NCBI RefSeq assembly: GCF_023101665.1 | Contig: NZ_CP082161.1 | Coordinates: 4,588,001 to 4,652,000, forward strand | Reading direction: 5' to 3' | Origin: Bradyrhizobium sp. 195 | GTDB taxonomy: Bacteria > Pseudomonadota > Alphaproteobacteria > Rhizobiales > Xanthobacteraceae | DNA length: 64,000 nucleotides | In this document: in pieces, positions 18,113 through 27,590 of the stretch | How the letters are laid out: the number at the start of each line of letters is the position of its first letter | How positions within the stretch are numbered: the stretch's first letter is position 1 | Translations under genes and position numbers: made by a program | The notes under the pieces: generated by a model | What the model saw: only the letters and a program-made list of their open reading frames with translations | Told to the model about the DNA's origin: nothing | Databases searched by the model: none

Positions 18113-19366
18113 TTAGCGTGTCTGCGGCTCGAGTGTGACCGTGCAGTCGCCCTGCCCTTGCGTTGCGACCACGATATTGCCCGCGGGAGCGCCGAGGACG
18201 ATCGGCGCGGACGAGCCGCCGCCGGGCATCTGGACAATCACGCTCACGGAATCGGTGCGCGCGGTCGATCCCACAGTCGAGGGCTCTGCCTGGGCCACAT
18301 TGCCCGAGGCGTCACGCCGCATGATCTGGCAGTTCACATTGCTCCCACCGGCTGCCGCCATGCTCGTCGACGACGCGCCGCCGCCCATTTGTGCGCGGGC
18401 CCGCGACGGATCGCGGGGCACCTGGCTGACGATGCGATGCGAGCGCGGCTCCACAATGACGACCTCGTCATCCGTCGCGAAGTACTCGTAGTCCCGATAT
18501 TCCGGCTCAATCGAGACGATCTCGGGCGGAAGACGATGGAGACGCACCCGCGAGGGAATCGTCTCGCCGACCCGGATCGAGATGTTCAGATTGCGCTCCG
18601 GCTGCGCCAGGCGTGCGCGGCTGACCGTTTCAGAGATCCGCACCTGCTTCTCGGATGTCACCTGGGTCTGCTGATTGACCTGCGTGTTGGTCTGCGTGGT
18701 CTGATTGGCCTGATTGGTCTGCGTGCCCGAAGTGCCAGGCGCGGTCTGCGCATTGTTGGTCGGAGCCGTCCGGCCCGTATCCGTCGCGGTGGCCGGCCTG
18801 TTGTTCTGCTGCGCCGGCTGTTGCTCGGCCGCATTGCGTGGCGGCTGGGCCTGGTTGCGCTCGTTCTGGTTGGCAGTTGCCCCAGTGCGCTCGTTCTGCT
18901 GGCCAGCCGGGCCGGTCTTGGACTTCTCGGACTCGGCCGTTGATTTCTGCGGCGCTGACTTGTCCTGCTTCGTCTCAGCGCTGCTCTTGCTGTCGCGTCC
19001 CGGTTTCGCGCTCTCGGCTTCACGGTTGCGATCGCGCGCAGGCTCGCGCGATTCTTGTGCCTGATCCCTAGCCTTCGGCTGGTTGCGCTCGGCAGCATTG
19101 GCAGGCTGGCGCTTGCCGTCATTCGCCTCCTGCTTGGCCGCGCCGCCCTTCTCTTCTCGGCCGGCACCCTGCAGTCGCTCCTGGGCCCCCTGCGCGCGCT
19201 CTTGAACACGTTCTTGGGCGCCGCCGCGCTGCGGCGCGGCGCCTTTCGCCGGCTCCTCGGTCCGTCTCGGCTCGTCTCTGCGCTCACCGGGTGCCTGGGC
19301 GTAGGCGAAGCCGGAGGCGAGCATCAGTCCGATAGCTGCAGTCGATAACATCAAGTGCTTGCGCAT
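18113..19366 (-). CDS. Secreted DUF1236-type protein with low-complexity linker
   Basis: Encodes 417 residues. ATG 19366 was chosen for its AGGAGAGGGA ribosome site. A signal peptide (residues about 1-24, ending FAYA) is followed by some 200 residues of Gln, Ala, Asn and charged residues with no fold, and then a folded part with VGETIPSRVRLHRLPPEI and DEVVIVEPRSHRIV, the DUF1236 signature as I remember it. DUF1236 proteins are common in Bradyrhizobium envelopes; function unknown. Confidence 0.8.
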   Translation of the reverse strand: MRKHLMLSTAAIGLMLASGFAYAQAPGERRDEPRRTEEPAKGAAPQRGGAQERVQERAQGAQERLQGAGREEKGGAAKQEANDGKRQPANAAERNQPKARDQAQESREPARDRNREAESAKPGRDSKSSAETKQDKSAPQKSTAESEKSKTGPAGQQNERTGATANQNERNQAQPPRNAAEQQPAQQNNRPATATDTGRTAPTNNAQTAPGTSGTQTNQANQTTQTNTQVNQQTQVTSEKQVRISETVSRARLAQPERNLNISIRVGETIPSRVRLHRLPPEIVSIEPEYRDYEYFATDDEVVIVEPRSHRIVSQVPRDPSRARAQMGGGASSTSMAAAGGSNVNCQIMRRDASGNVAQAEPSTVGSTARTDSVSVIVQMPGGGSSAPIVLGAPAGNIVVATQGQGDCTVTLEPQTR

Positions 19367-19458
19367 GGTCCCTCTCCTCGACAATTCGCAACAACAGACG
19401 CGAACGTTCTGTGGGTGCGAAGGTTCCTGAGCAGGAACGAGGGCCGATCACGCCGCGT

Positions 19459-19842
19459 TCACATTGCGTCCTTGAGTGTGAGGCGTGCCGTGAATGTCAC
19501 GGTGGTCTTGCCGACCAGCGCCATGCCTTCGACCTCGGCGCCACCGGCGGAATAGTCACCCGAGAAACCGCAAGTGACCTCCCGGCCGCCGAACGCAAGC
19601 ATCCTGCCGACGGCCTCGGTGTGCTGATTGACGATCATGTCGCCCCGCCACTTGCCGTTCCGGAACGTGTAGCTGCCGGTGTAGTAGAAGAAGCTGTCGC
19701 CGCCCATGATGCGACCATCACTGAGCACGACCACGCCTCTGGCCTGCCCGCGCTTGCCGTCACGCATCTCGATGTCGAAGATGTAGAGGCCGTTGACGAC
19801 CCCGGCCTCTCCACCCGCTTCCGCCCTGTCCCCGGCCGACAT
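19459..19842 (-). CDS. GrlR-like small regulatory-fold protein
   Basis: Encodes 127 residues. The pattern NGLYIFDIEMRDGKRGQARGV...GGDSFFYYTGSYTF (with a gap) matches the GrlR-like beta-barrel family, named from a negative regulator of type III secretion in enterics but also widespread as stand-alone genes in rhizobia. No partner (GrlA) is nearby, so a regulatory role here is unproven. The first residues before GVVNGLY may not be translated; a GTG at that point is an alternative start. Confidence 0.6.
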   Translation of the reverse strand: MSAGDRAEAGGEAGVVNGLYIFDIEMRDGKRGQARGVVVLSDGRIMGGDSFFYYTGSYTFRNGKWRGDMIVNQHTEAVGRMLAFGGREVTCGFSGDYSAGGAEVEGMALVGKTTVTFTARLTLKDAM

Positions 19843-19875
19843 CCGATCATCTCCCCATGTCGATCCGCGCCCCGA

Positions 19876-21909
19876 TCAGCTGGGCACGTTCCGTTCGAGA
19901 TCTTCGAGCCACGCGGTCGCGCTCGCATCCGACGGCGCGCGCCAGTCGCCACGCGGTGACAGCGACCCGCCGGCCGAGACCTTCGGGCCGTTCGGCATCG
20001 CCGAGCGCTTGAACTGGCTGAAGGCAAAGAAGCGGCGCAGGAACACTTCGAGCCAGCGGCGGATCTCGGGAAGGGCATAGGCCTTGCGCCGGTCGTTCGG
20101 GAATGCCGGCGGCCATTCGCCCTTGGCGACGTCCTTCCAGGCATGCTGCGCCATGAAGGCGATTTTGGACGGACGCATGCCGAAGCGCAGCGTGTAGAAC
20201 AGGTTGAAATCCTGCAGCTCGTACGGACCGACGGCCGCTTCGGTGCTCTGCGGCTTCTCGCCGGCCTCGACCGGCACGAGCTCGGGCGAGATTTCGGCCA
20301 CCAGGATCGAGCCGAGCGTCCGGTTGACCTCGTCGCTGAACTGCTTCGACGAGATCACCCAGCGGATCAGATGTTGGATCAGCGTTTTCGGTACCCCAGA
20401 GTTGACGTTGTAATGCGCCATCTGGTCGCCGACGCCATAGGTGCACCAGCCGAGCGCGAGTTCAGAGAGATCGCCGGTCCCGATCACGATGCCGCCGTGA
20501 TGATTGGCGAGCCTGAACAGATAATCCGTGCGCAGGCCCGCCTGCACGTTCTCGAAGGTGACGTCGTAGACCTTCTCGCCCTGGCCGAAGGGATGGCCGA
20601 TGTCCTTCAGCATCTGCGTCGCCGTGGTGCGGATGTCGAGCTCCTGCCAGCTCGTGTGCAACGCCTGCATCAGTGCCAGCGCATGGGACTTGCTCTCGCT
20701 GCCGGTGGCAAAGCCCGGCATCGTATAGGCCAGGATGTTCTCGCGCGGCAGCCCGAGCAGGTCGACCGCCTTGGCGGCCACGATCAAGGCGTGGGTGGAA
20801 TCGAGCCCGCCCGAGACGCCGATCACGACGCGCTTGGTGCCGGTGGCGCGCATGCGCTGCACGAGGCCAGCGACCTGGATGTTGTAGGCCTCGTAGCAAT
20901 CCTGCTCGAGCAGGCTCTCGTCGCTCGGCACGAACGGAAAGCGCTCGACCTTGCGCAGGAAACCGATGTCGGCAGCCGGGGGCTTCAGCGCGAATGTCAC
21001 CTTGCGGAAAAACGCCTCGCGCTGGCGGCGATTGTCGTCGAACGTGCCCATCAGCGCGCGCTCTTGCCTCAGCAGGTCGAGATCGATGTCGGCAGTGGTG
21101 ATCTGGCCGCCCTGGCGGAACCGCTCGCCCTCGGCCAGCAGCACGCCGTTCTCGTAGATCGAGGTCTGGCCGTCCCAGGCGAGATCGGTGGTCGATTCCC
21201 CTGCCCCGGCGGCCGAGTAGACATAAGCCGCGAGGCAACGCGCCGACGTCGATTGACACAGCAGCGCGCGCGAACGCGCACGGCCGATCGTGATTGGGCT
21301 GCCCGAGAGATTGATCAGCACGCTCGCGCCGGCAAGTGCGAGCTCGGACGCCGGCGTCACCGGGATCCACATGTCCTCGCAGATCTCGACGCCGATAGTC
21401 AGGCCCGGCACGTCCTCGGCCGAAAACAGGAGGTCGACGCCGAACGGGGCATGCAGCCCGCCAAAGGAGATCGTCTCTCCGACCATGCCGGCGCCGGAGG
21501 CGAAATGCCGGCCCTCGTAGAATTCGCGGTAGGTCGGCAGGTAAGTCTTCGGCACCACGCCGAGAATGTTGCCGCGATGAATGACCACGGCGCAGTTGTA
21601 GATGCGATGACCAAAGCGCAGCGGCGCGCCGACGATGACGACCGTCATCAGTCCTGCGGAGGCCTCGACGATGCCCAGAAGGCCGCGCTCGACCGCATCG
21701 AGCAGCGGATCCTGCTTGACCAGATCTTCGATCGCATAGCCGGACAGGCACAGCTCGGGAAACACGGCGACCGCTACCGACTGCTCGTGGCAGGCATTGG
21801 CTGCCGCCAGCACGGCCTTCGCGTTGGCCGAGGCATCGGCGACATGGGACGTGGTGACACAAGCCGCCACGCGCGCAAATCCGTGGGCGTAGATCGAGTG
21901 GAAAGTCAT
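19876..21909 (-). CDS. nadE: Glutamine-dependent NAD+ synthase
   Basis: Encodes 677 residues, the length of the two-domain enzyme. The N-terminal glutaminase has the nitrilase triad Glu52 (FPELCLSGY), Lys121 (VPKTYLPTY) and Cys177 (VEICEDMW). The C-terminal synthetase has the ATP-binding SGGLDS loop near residue 366. It amidates deamido-NAD to NAD using glutamine. A nicotinamidase gene lies about 1.3 kb upstream, so two steps of NAD recycling are encoded here. Confidence 0.97.
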   Translation of the reverse strand: MTFHSIYAHGFARVAACVTTSHVADASANAKAVLAAANACHEQSVAVAVFPELCLSGYAIEDLVKQDPLLDAVERGLLGIVEASAGLMTVVIVGAPLRFGHRIYNCAVVIHRGNILGVVPKTYLPTYREFYEGRHFASGAGMVGETISFGGLHAPFGVDLLFSAEDVPGLTIGVEICEDMWIPVTPASELALAGASVLINLSGSPITIGRARSRALLCQSTSARCLAAYVYSAAGAGESTTDLAWDGQTSIYENGVLLAEGERFRQGGQITTADIDLDLLRQERALMGTFDDNRRQREAFFRKVTFALKPPAADIGFLRKVERFPFVPSDESLLEQDCYEAYNIQVAGLVQRMRATGTKRVVIGVSGGLDSTHALIVAAKAVDLLGLPRENILAYTMPGFATGSESKSHALALMQALHTSWQELDIRTTATQMLKDIGHPFGQGEKVYDVTFENVQAGLRTDYLFRLANHHGGIVIGTGDLSELALGWCTYGVGDQMAHYNVNSGVPKTLIQHLIRWVISSKQFSDEVNRTLGSILVAEISPELVPVEAGEKPQSTEAAVGPYELQDFNLFYTLRFGMRPSKIAFMAQHAWKDVAKGEWPPAFPNDRRKAYALPEIRRWLEVFLRRFFAFSQFKRSAMPNGPKVSAGGSLSPRGDWRAPSDASATAWLEDLERNVPS

Positions 21910-22049
21910 CGAGCGCAGTACCCTTGATCTCTTCGCTGCCGAAGCCGGCAGCTCCGGACCTTATGTAGCCCATTGGCCGGGGCCCGTGCAGGCCATCCGC
22001 CGTCATGCATAACGGATTTGCAGGAAGGCCGGCCCGGCGCCTGGCGAGT

Positions 22050-23165
22050 TCAGGCGCTGCGGGCCAGCACGCCGGACAGGTCGTCGCGCAGCCATTCGGC
22101 GATCCGAGGCCAGGCATGCGCGTGGGTGCGCGCGCCCATGAACAGGCCGAGGTGGTTGCTCGGCTCGGAAGCCGCCGCAATGAAGACCGGCGGCGTGCCG
22201 AGGAGGCCAGCGGTGGCGAGCGCCTGCGCCGCGGGCACGACGTCGTCGTCGAGCCCGGCGAGCAGGAAGACCGGCGCCTTGACGTCGTTCAGATCGACCG
22301 TACGGCCAAGAGCAACAAAACTGCCGCCGGCGATCTGGTTCTCCCGGAAAACCCGGTTGACGACCTCCAAATAATATTTGCCTGGCAGATCGAGCGTCTC
22401 CGCATTCCAGCGGTCGAAGCGCGCGATCAGGGCCGCACCCTCCTCGTCCGACAGGTCTCTCTGCAATGCCGCTACGATATCGTCGCGGGTTGGCGCCTTG
22501 GACCACAAGCGGAGCATCTCCCCGCCGCTGACGTTGCCGCCGCCGCGTGCGACGAGTTGGTCGTAGACCATCTCGGGTGCGTTACGGGTGAGCCGGCACA
22601 ACGAGGAATCGATCGACAGGTCCACGGGAGCACCGACCAGCACCAGCCGCCGCACCTTGGCCGGGAAGCGCGCCGCATAGAGCAGCGACAGCCAGCCGCC
22701 CTGGCACAGGCCGACCAGATCGACCGGCGCGCCGATCTCGTCGATGGCGACGTTGAGATCGCCAAGATAGCTGTCGATCGAGAGATAGCGCATGTCAGGC
22801 GTAGCTGACCGCCAATCGGTGAGATAGATCCGGTCAATGCCGCCGTCTTGCAGGGAGCCCACCACGCTGTGGCCGGGCGCGAAATCGGCGATCAGGGCCC
22901 GGTGCAGCGCATAGGGCGCGCAGACCAGCACCGGCTGGCCGGACCGCGTCCGCGTGCAATCGCGCAGGCGCATCGTCGCGAGTTCCAACGCAACGCTGTT
23001 GGGCGTCGTCCACGGCAGCTTGCGCTCACCCTGCTCTGCCCGGCCGCGCTCGACCCACCAGAAGCAAGCGTCCATGGCGAGCCGGGCCGCCGTAAACGGC
23101 CAGAGCAGCGGCTCGTCAGGGGCATGATCCGGTCCGCCCGGCTGTTTGCCGATCTTTTCCACCAT
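22050..23165 (-). CDS. PhaC-like alpha/beta hydrolase with cysteine nucleophile
   Basis: Encodes 371 residues. The nucleophile elbow is VGLCQGGW with Cys154 in place of the serine of ordinary hydrolases, as in polyhydroxyalkanoate synthases. A catalytic Asp is likely in LAGLDDDVVP and the His in SNHLGLFMG. Length is close to class III PHA synthase (about 355) and well below class I (about 590). PHA synthase-like or a related polyester-metabolism enzyme is the best call. It lies between nadE and pncA on the same strand. Confidence 0.75.
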   Translation of the reverse strand: MVEKIGKQPGGPDHAPDEPLLWPFTAARLAMDACFWWVERGRAEQGERKLPWTTPNSVALELATMRLRDCTRTRSGQPVLVCAPYALHRALIADFAPGHSVVGSLQDGGIDRIYLTDWRSATPDMRYLSIDSYLGDLNVAIDEIGAPVDLVGLCQGGWLSLLYAARFPAKVRRLVLVGAPVDLSIDSSLCRLTRNAPEMVYDQLVARGGGNVSGGEMLRLWSKAPTRDDIVAALQRDLSDEEGAALIARFDRWNAETLDLPGKYYLEVVNRVFRENQIAGGSFVALGRTVDLNDVKAPVFLLAGLDDDVVPAAQALATAGLLGTPPVFIAAASEPSNHLGLFMGARTHAHAWPRIAEWLRDDLSGVLARSA

Positions 23166-23180
23166 GACTTTCTCAAGTCC

Positions 23181-23807
23181 TTACAGAAACGCCTCGAGGC
23201 CGACGACGGAGATGCCGAAGTCCCGAAAACTCTGATGGGCCGCGGCTACCGAGCCGTCGAGATCGATACCGCGGCAGGCGTCCTCGATGACGGCCACTTC
23301 CAACCCCGCCTTGCGCGCATCCTCCGCCGAGAAGCGGACGCAGAAGTCGAGCGCGAGACCGGCGACAAAGACAGTCTTCAGCTCACGTTCGCGCAAATAC
23401 CCGAGCAGGCCCGTCGCCGTCCGATGGTCGTTCTCGAACAGTGCCGAATAGGAATCGATGCCGCGGCGAAACCCCTTGCGCACCACGAGGCTCGGTCTGA
23501 CGACGTCGAGATCGCGATGGAATTCGGCGCCCGAGGTGCCCTGCACGCAATGCGCCGGCCAGAGCACCTGGGTGCCGTAATCGAGCTCGATGGTCTGGAA
23601 CGGCTGCTTGCCCGCATGGTTCGGCGCGAACGAGACGTGGTCGCGCGGATGCCAGTCCTGGGTCAGCACGACGTTGGCGAATTTTTGGGCGATTCGGTTG
23701 ATCGCAGGCACGACCTTCTCGCCGCCGGGAACGGCAAGCGCTCCGCCGGTGCAGAAGTCGTTCTGCACGTCGATCGCCAGCAGCACGTCGCGGTCGGAAA
23801 TCTTCAT
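23181..23807 (-). CDS. pncA: Nicotinamidase
   Basis: Encodes 208 residues from ATG 23807; the open frame extends upstream but that part is not conserved in style. Catalytic triad positions are clear: Asp13 (IDVQNDF), Lys111 (VRKGFRRG) and Cys156 (ALDFCVRF). Metal ligands are Asp51 and His53 (QDWHP) plus His86 (PAHC). It converts nicotinamide to nicotinic acid for the salvage route leading to nadE. Fifteen bases separate it from the PhaC-like gene. Confidence 0.95.
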   Translation of the reverse strand: MKISDRDVLLAIDVQNDFCTGGALAVPGGEKVVPAINRIAQKFANVVLTQDWHPRDHVSFAPNHAGKQPFQTIELDYGTQVLWPAHCVQGTSGAEFHRDLDVVRPSLVVRKGFRRGIDSYSALFENDHRTATGLLGYLRERELKTVFVAGLALDFCVRFSAEDARKAGLEVAVIEDACRGIDLDGSVAAAHQSFRDFGISVVGLEAFL

Positions 23808-24076
23808 CGCCAGTCTCGTTCGATGCGCCGGGCGCGCCGGTGCCAGACCCGTCCCCTCAGTGTCGACCTTCCCGCGCTGCTTCGCAACCGGCGGCACCGT
23901 GCGAGGCCTGCGCGAATTGGTCACCGGATGACGGACGGGATGCAACGCTTTGGCCTCGTCCGTGTTGACTAGGCGCATCCAAGGGCGGATTCTCGCACTG
24001 TCCGACAGGGCGGATCGGGTCAAAGGCGTGGAGGACAGGGTTGGCGCCGCCGGAAGGCGGTGGCAGCCGCGAAGTC

Positions 24077-25069
24077 ATGAATATCGGCAAGACAGGACAG
24101 ATTCTTCTCGCCGATATCGGCGGCACCAATGCGCGCTTCGCGCTGAGCCAGAGCGAATTGGGCGGCGGCGATTTCGATCAACTCGGACCGATTGACTATG
24201 TGAAGGTCGCCGACTTCCCGACCGTCCGGGAAGCCATCTCGGACGTCCTGGCACGCAGGTCCGGCGGCAAGCCGCCTCAAAGAGCCGTGCTGGCCGTCGC
24301 GGGTCCCGTCACCAACAACCGCTGCGTCATGACCAACAGTCCCTGGGTCATCGACGGCAACGAGCTGCAACCGGCTCTCGGCTTCGACAGCGTCCACGTG
24401 CTCAACGATTTCGAGGTGGTCGCCTGGTCCCTGCCCGCATTGCAGCCTGCCGATCTGATCCCGCTAGGCGGACAGGATGGCCTGCCCGGAGAGCCGTTGC
24501 TGGTGGTCGGACCCGGAACCGGCTTTGGCGTCTCCTGCCTGGTCGACCGCCATGGCGCGCGACTGGCCGTCGTCACCGAAGCCGGACACGCGACGCTGCC
24601 GGCGGAGAACGAGCGCGAGGAACGTGTGATCACGTGCTTGCGCCGGCGCCTCGGCCACGTCTCTATCGAGCGTGGCGCGCTCTCGGGTTCCGGGCTGCAA
24701 AATCTCTACGAAGCCTTGGCGGAGGTTGACGGCGCTCAGGTGCCGCAGCGCGATGCTGCCGGCATCACCAAGGCCGCCTTGGAGGGCAGTTGTCCCGTCA
24801 GCCGCGCGACGCTGGACATGTTTTGCGCCATCCTTGGCTCCGTCGCCAGCAATCTCGCGGTGACGTTCGGCGCCCGCGGCGGTGTCTATATCGCCGGCGG
24901 AATCGTGCCGCGCTTTCCCGAGTTCCTGATGGCCTCCGCGTTCCGGGCACGCTTCGAAGCCAAGGGTCGGTTCCAGGACTATTTGCGCAACATTCCAACC
25001 AGGCTCGTGATCAAGCCCGATGCGAGCTTCGTCGGCCTGAAGATGTTCGCCGACCACAACGTCGATTGA
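24077..25069 (+). CDS. glk: Glucokinase
   Basis: Encodes 330 residues from ATG 24077; a TTG 36 bases upstream in frame is less likely. The ATP-binding LLADIGGTNARFAL, the phosphotransfer base in LNDFEVVAW, the VVGPGTGFGVS loop and GGVYIAGGI near the end are those of bacterial Glk (not ROK) enzymes. It phosphorylates glucose for the Entner-Doudoroff route. Transcribed divergently from pncA. Confidence 0.95.
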   Translation: MNIGKTGQILLADIGGTNARFALSQSELGGGDFDQLGPIDYVKVADFPTVREAISDVLARRSGGKPPQRAVLAVAGPVTNNRCVMTNSPWVIDGNELQPALGFDSVHVLNDFEVVAWSLPALQPADLIPLGGQDGLPGEPLLVVGPGTGFGVSCLVDRHGARLAVVTEAGHATLPAENEREERVITCLRRRLGHVSIERGALSGSGLQNLYEALAEVDGAQVPQRDAAGITKAALEGSCPVSRATLDMFCAILGSVASNLAVTFGARGGVYIAGGIVPRFPEFLMASAFRARFEAKGRFQDYLRNIPTRLVIKPDASFVGLKMFADHNVD

Positions 25070-25210
25070 GGCACGAAAGCTCTCTGCTCGCCGGTTCCAG
25101 TATTCACAGTTGATTCAGCGCATGTGCGGTTCCACGCATGAACGCGCTTGCCTGCATGTTCCCGATGAGAAACAATCAGACCGTGTGTGGCGTAGTTGCG
25201 GGGGCGTAAC

Positions 25211-25414
25211 ATGCGTAAGCAGGATCTGGGTTTCGACTATCACCGCTATCGCCGTCTGCTGAGCGAGGCGGACAACGAAGACAAGCGGCTGGCCCTGATC
25301 GACCTCCTGATCGAGGAAAGGGCGCGAGACCGGCTGGCCGCCCAGCGCGCCTCGGACCGCGCGGCCATGACGGCCCATACCATTGCCACCGTGCTGAGGA
25401 ACGGTCGCAACTGA
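25211..25414 (+). CDS. Small conserved Bradyrhizobium protein
   Basis: Encodes 67 residues from ATG 25211, which follows a GGGGGCG ribosome site. The core YHRYRRLLSEADNEDKRLA and LIDLLIEERARDRL is a helical pair that I recall from many short Bradyrhizobium proteins of unknown function. No membrane segment. An earlier in-frame start gives five more residues. Confidence 0.65.
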   Translation: MRKQDLGFDYHRYRRLLSEADNEDKRLALIDLLIEERARDRLAAQRASDRAAMTAHTIATVLRNGRN

Positions 25415-25558
25415 GACTTGCAATCCGGCTGCGGCAGGCACGAACGCGGGAAACCATTGCAATTCCATTAACGATTTCCCGCAATCCGACGTCAAACTTT
25501 TTGCTCTAAGAGTTCCCTCACCTGATGCAATTCAGGATCAACACAGGGGGCAATGAAC

Positions 25559-25714
25559 ATGAGCATGATTTCGATCGCCGCGATGCCGGCCGTCGTCGAA
25601 ACGCGTTTCGCCGATTCGTCCTTCAAAACCATCTTGCTGTTCTGCTGCACGGGTCTGGTCGCCTCGTTCGGCCTGATGGCGCACGGCATCGACCTCGGCG
25701 CCGGCCTGATGTGA
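25559..25714 (+). CDS. 51-residue single-pass membrane protein
   Basis: AGGGGG lies eight bases upstream of ATG 25559 (an ATG at 25553 is too close to it). The product begins MSMISIAAMPAVVETRF, then has one hydrophobic span (TILLFCCTGLVASFGLMA) and ends in a short tail. I recall near-identical short proteins in Bradyrhizobium. A strong terminator follows. Function unknown. Confidence 0.65.
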   Translation: MSMISIAAMPAVVETRFADSSFKTILLFCCTGLVASFGLMAHGIDLGAGLM

Positions 25715-25738
25715 GACCGCGACAAAGTCCGTCGCCAG

Positions 25739-25766
25739 ATGGCCGCCCCTAACGGGCGGCCATTTT
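25739..25766 (+). terminator. Intrinsic terminator
   Basis: Ten-pair perfect stem (25739-25748 with 25754-25763), five-base loop, then T-rich end. Closes the 51-residue membrane protein gene. Confidence 0.8.
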
Positions 25767-25823
25767 CGTTGGCAATCCCCGCACGGCGTCTTCGCCGTCG
25801 CCAGTGCGGCGCCTTCGCCGTCG

Positions 25824-26201
25824 CTAGTGCTGCGCTTTGACAGGCGCTCCCGGAAACATCGAATCGATCATCGCCTTGAGCTGATCCATTGCGATCGGCT
25901 TGCGCAGGATCGGCCTGCGCCGGAGCAAGGACGGCAGCAGCTCGGGGCCGTAACCGGTGGCGAACAGGAACGGTTTGCCGCGGCGCTCGATCAGGTCGGC
26001 GACGGGATCGACGTAGACGCCCATGAGATTGATGTCGAGGATGGCCAGATCGTATTGCGCGGTCATGGCGAACGCGCTGGCGTCCCGCACATTGTCCGCT
26101 TCTGCAACGACGTGGTGGCCGAGTTCAACCACCATGTCGGCGATCATCATCCGGATCAACGCCTCGTCTTCGACCAGGAAAACGGAGAGTCCGTCCGCCA
26201 T
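25824..26201 (-). CDS. Single-domain response regulator
   Basis: Encodes 125 residues, only a receiver domain. Acidic pair in LVEDEALIR, phosphoacceptor Asp in LAILDINLMG, the Thr of FATGYG and the conserved Lys of LRKPI are all present. No output domain, so it acts through a partner or as a phosphate sink. No histidine kinase is in the window. Confidence 0.9.
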   Translation of the reverse strand: MADGLSVFLVEDEALIRMMIADMVVELGHHVVAEADNVRDASAFAMTAQYDLAILDINLMGVYVDPVADLIERRGKPFLFATGYGPELLPSLLRRRPILRKPIAMDQLKAMIDSMFPGAPVKAQH

Positions 26202-26313
26202 ATCAACCCCGCAGTCAGCTTAGCAAAGGTAACCATACATCAATTGTGGAGAGGATTCACGAATTCGTGGCGGGCGCCGTTAATTCAGACGCGCCCGATC
26301 CGATTCAACTTGA

Positions 26314-27108
26314 TCAATCCAATCCGCGCTCGTGGCTCAGGCGCACCATCTCCTGAATGAAGACCTGCTTCTGCTTGTCATCGAGGCTCGAAAAGAGCGG
26401 CTCGGCCGCGTCGGCGACGTTGCGCTGGTCAGCGGCCCGGTCGATCAGGAACTGCGACTCGTTGCGCATCTGCTCGATGATGTCATCGGGCGGATCCCGC
26501 TTGGCGCGCGCAACCCGCAAGTTGAGCCGCTCCGCGCCATTATGCCCCAGGTAGTGCATGGCGCTCGAGAAGCCATACCAGTGCTTCTCCTGATCGGGCG
26601 TGAGGTTCAGCTCGGTCTTGATCCGCTCGATATAGGCATCGCTGTTGGCGACGATCTGTTCGGCGGTCTGCTGGGGCGCGCCGGGCTGGGTGAGGACCGT
26701 GACATCTTTATTGTCCTTGCCCTGCGGGGCATTCTTCGCCTCCTTGCTCGCCTTGGCGCCCTTGCCCGCTTTGCCGCTCTTGGCATCCTTGTCCTTGGCC
26801 GCGCCCTGCTGCTTGGCATCCTTGCCGGTGTCCTTGCCAGCGTCCTTGGCGGCCGGGGCCTGATTGCCATTGTTGTTGCCGACGCCGAGCACGCCGGTGA
26901 AGACGCCGACCACGCCGCCGATTGCGCCGCCGAGCACGCCACCGACCGGACCTGCCGCCTTGTTCCCGGCCGCCGCACCTTCCTGAACGCCTTTGACCAG
27001 CCCTTGAGCATTGGCCGCCGCGGCGTTGCCGAGCAGCAGCGCGAGCACGGCCCCTAGCGCAAACCATCGCCGCATGTGAAGCCGCGCTGACGGCGCCGGG
27101 TTGATCAT
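26314..27108 (-). CDS. Secreted LTXXQ/Spy-like protein
   Basis: Encodes 264 residues from ATG 27108 (GGAG seven bases upstream). A signal peptide ends near ANAQG, then a Gly-rich hydrophobic stretch (GGVLGGAIGGVVGVFTGVLG), a Lys/Ala/Gly-rich linker, and a helical C-terminal part with LNLTPDQEKHWYGF, the LTxxQ motif of Spy/CpxP-like periplasmic chaperones. Envelope stress or folding role is inferred from the motif. Confidence 0.65.
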   Translation of the reverse strand: MINPAPSARLHMRRWFALGAVLALLLGNAAAANAQGLVKGVQEGAAAGNKAAGPVGGVLGGAIGGVVGVFTGVLGVGNNNGNQAPAAKDAGKDTGKDAKQQGAAKDKDAKSGKAGKGAKASKEAKNAPQGKDNKDVTVLTQPGAPQQTAEQIVANSDAYIERIKTELNLTPDQEKHWYGFSSAMHYLGHNGAERLNLRVARAKRDPPDDIIEQMRNESQFLIDRAADQRNVADAAEPLFSSLDDKQKQVFIQEMVRLSHERGLD

Positions 27109-27477
27109 TCTCGTCTCCATCGTCGATCTGACTGGCCTGTCGGGCGAGAGCCCTCGCCAATTGCAACTCTATCGTTTCCGCCGCGCCAAGGTCCAGACGC
27201 GGCCGATTGCTGTCCACGCCTGAAAAGTCTTTCGCGCGAAGCGGTTATGCAGGCTCATTCGAAACTGCGGCGTAATTGCGCACGGACCGTGCGAGGGCTC
27301 GCTCGCACGAAGTGTGCGTCGCAAAATGAACATTTGCGTTGACGCGCGGCGCATGGTCCCGACGTGCAATCAAGTCGGTGTCGGGCACACCATTAGTTCT
27401 AGACGAGGAGCCGTTCGGCTTTCTCGACAGACGCGGTCAATCATGATCTGATCGCGCTACCAATTTGCTGCGGCCTG

Positions 27478-27492
27478 CGTGAATTGTTCACG
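27478..27492. promoter_or_regulatory. Perfect inverted repeat upstream of the carbohydrate ABC operon
   Basis: CGTGAA-TTG-TTCACG, 99 bases upstream of the substrate-binding protein start. A 15-base dyad of this kind is a typical operator for a transcription factor dimer. The rest of the 27109-27590 gap (482 bases) holds no gene I can support; no regulator gene lies next to it. Confidence 0.4.
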
Positions 27493-27590
27493 TCAGCCGA
27501 CGGCACCAATAAGAAAATCCGACAACAAGAACTCAACAAGAAGTCTCTCAGAGGAAACTCCAACAACAAACACCCAGGCGAGGAAACGAG

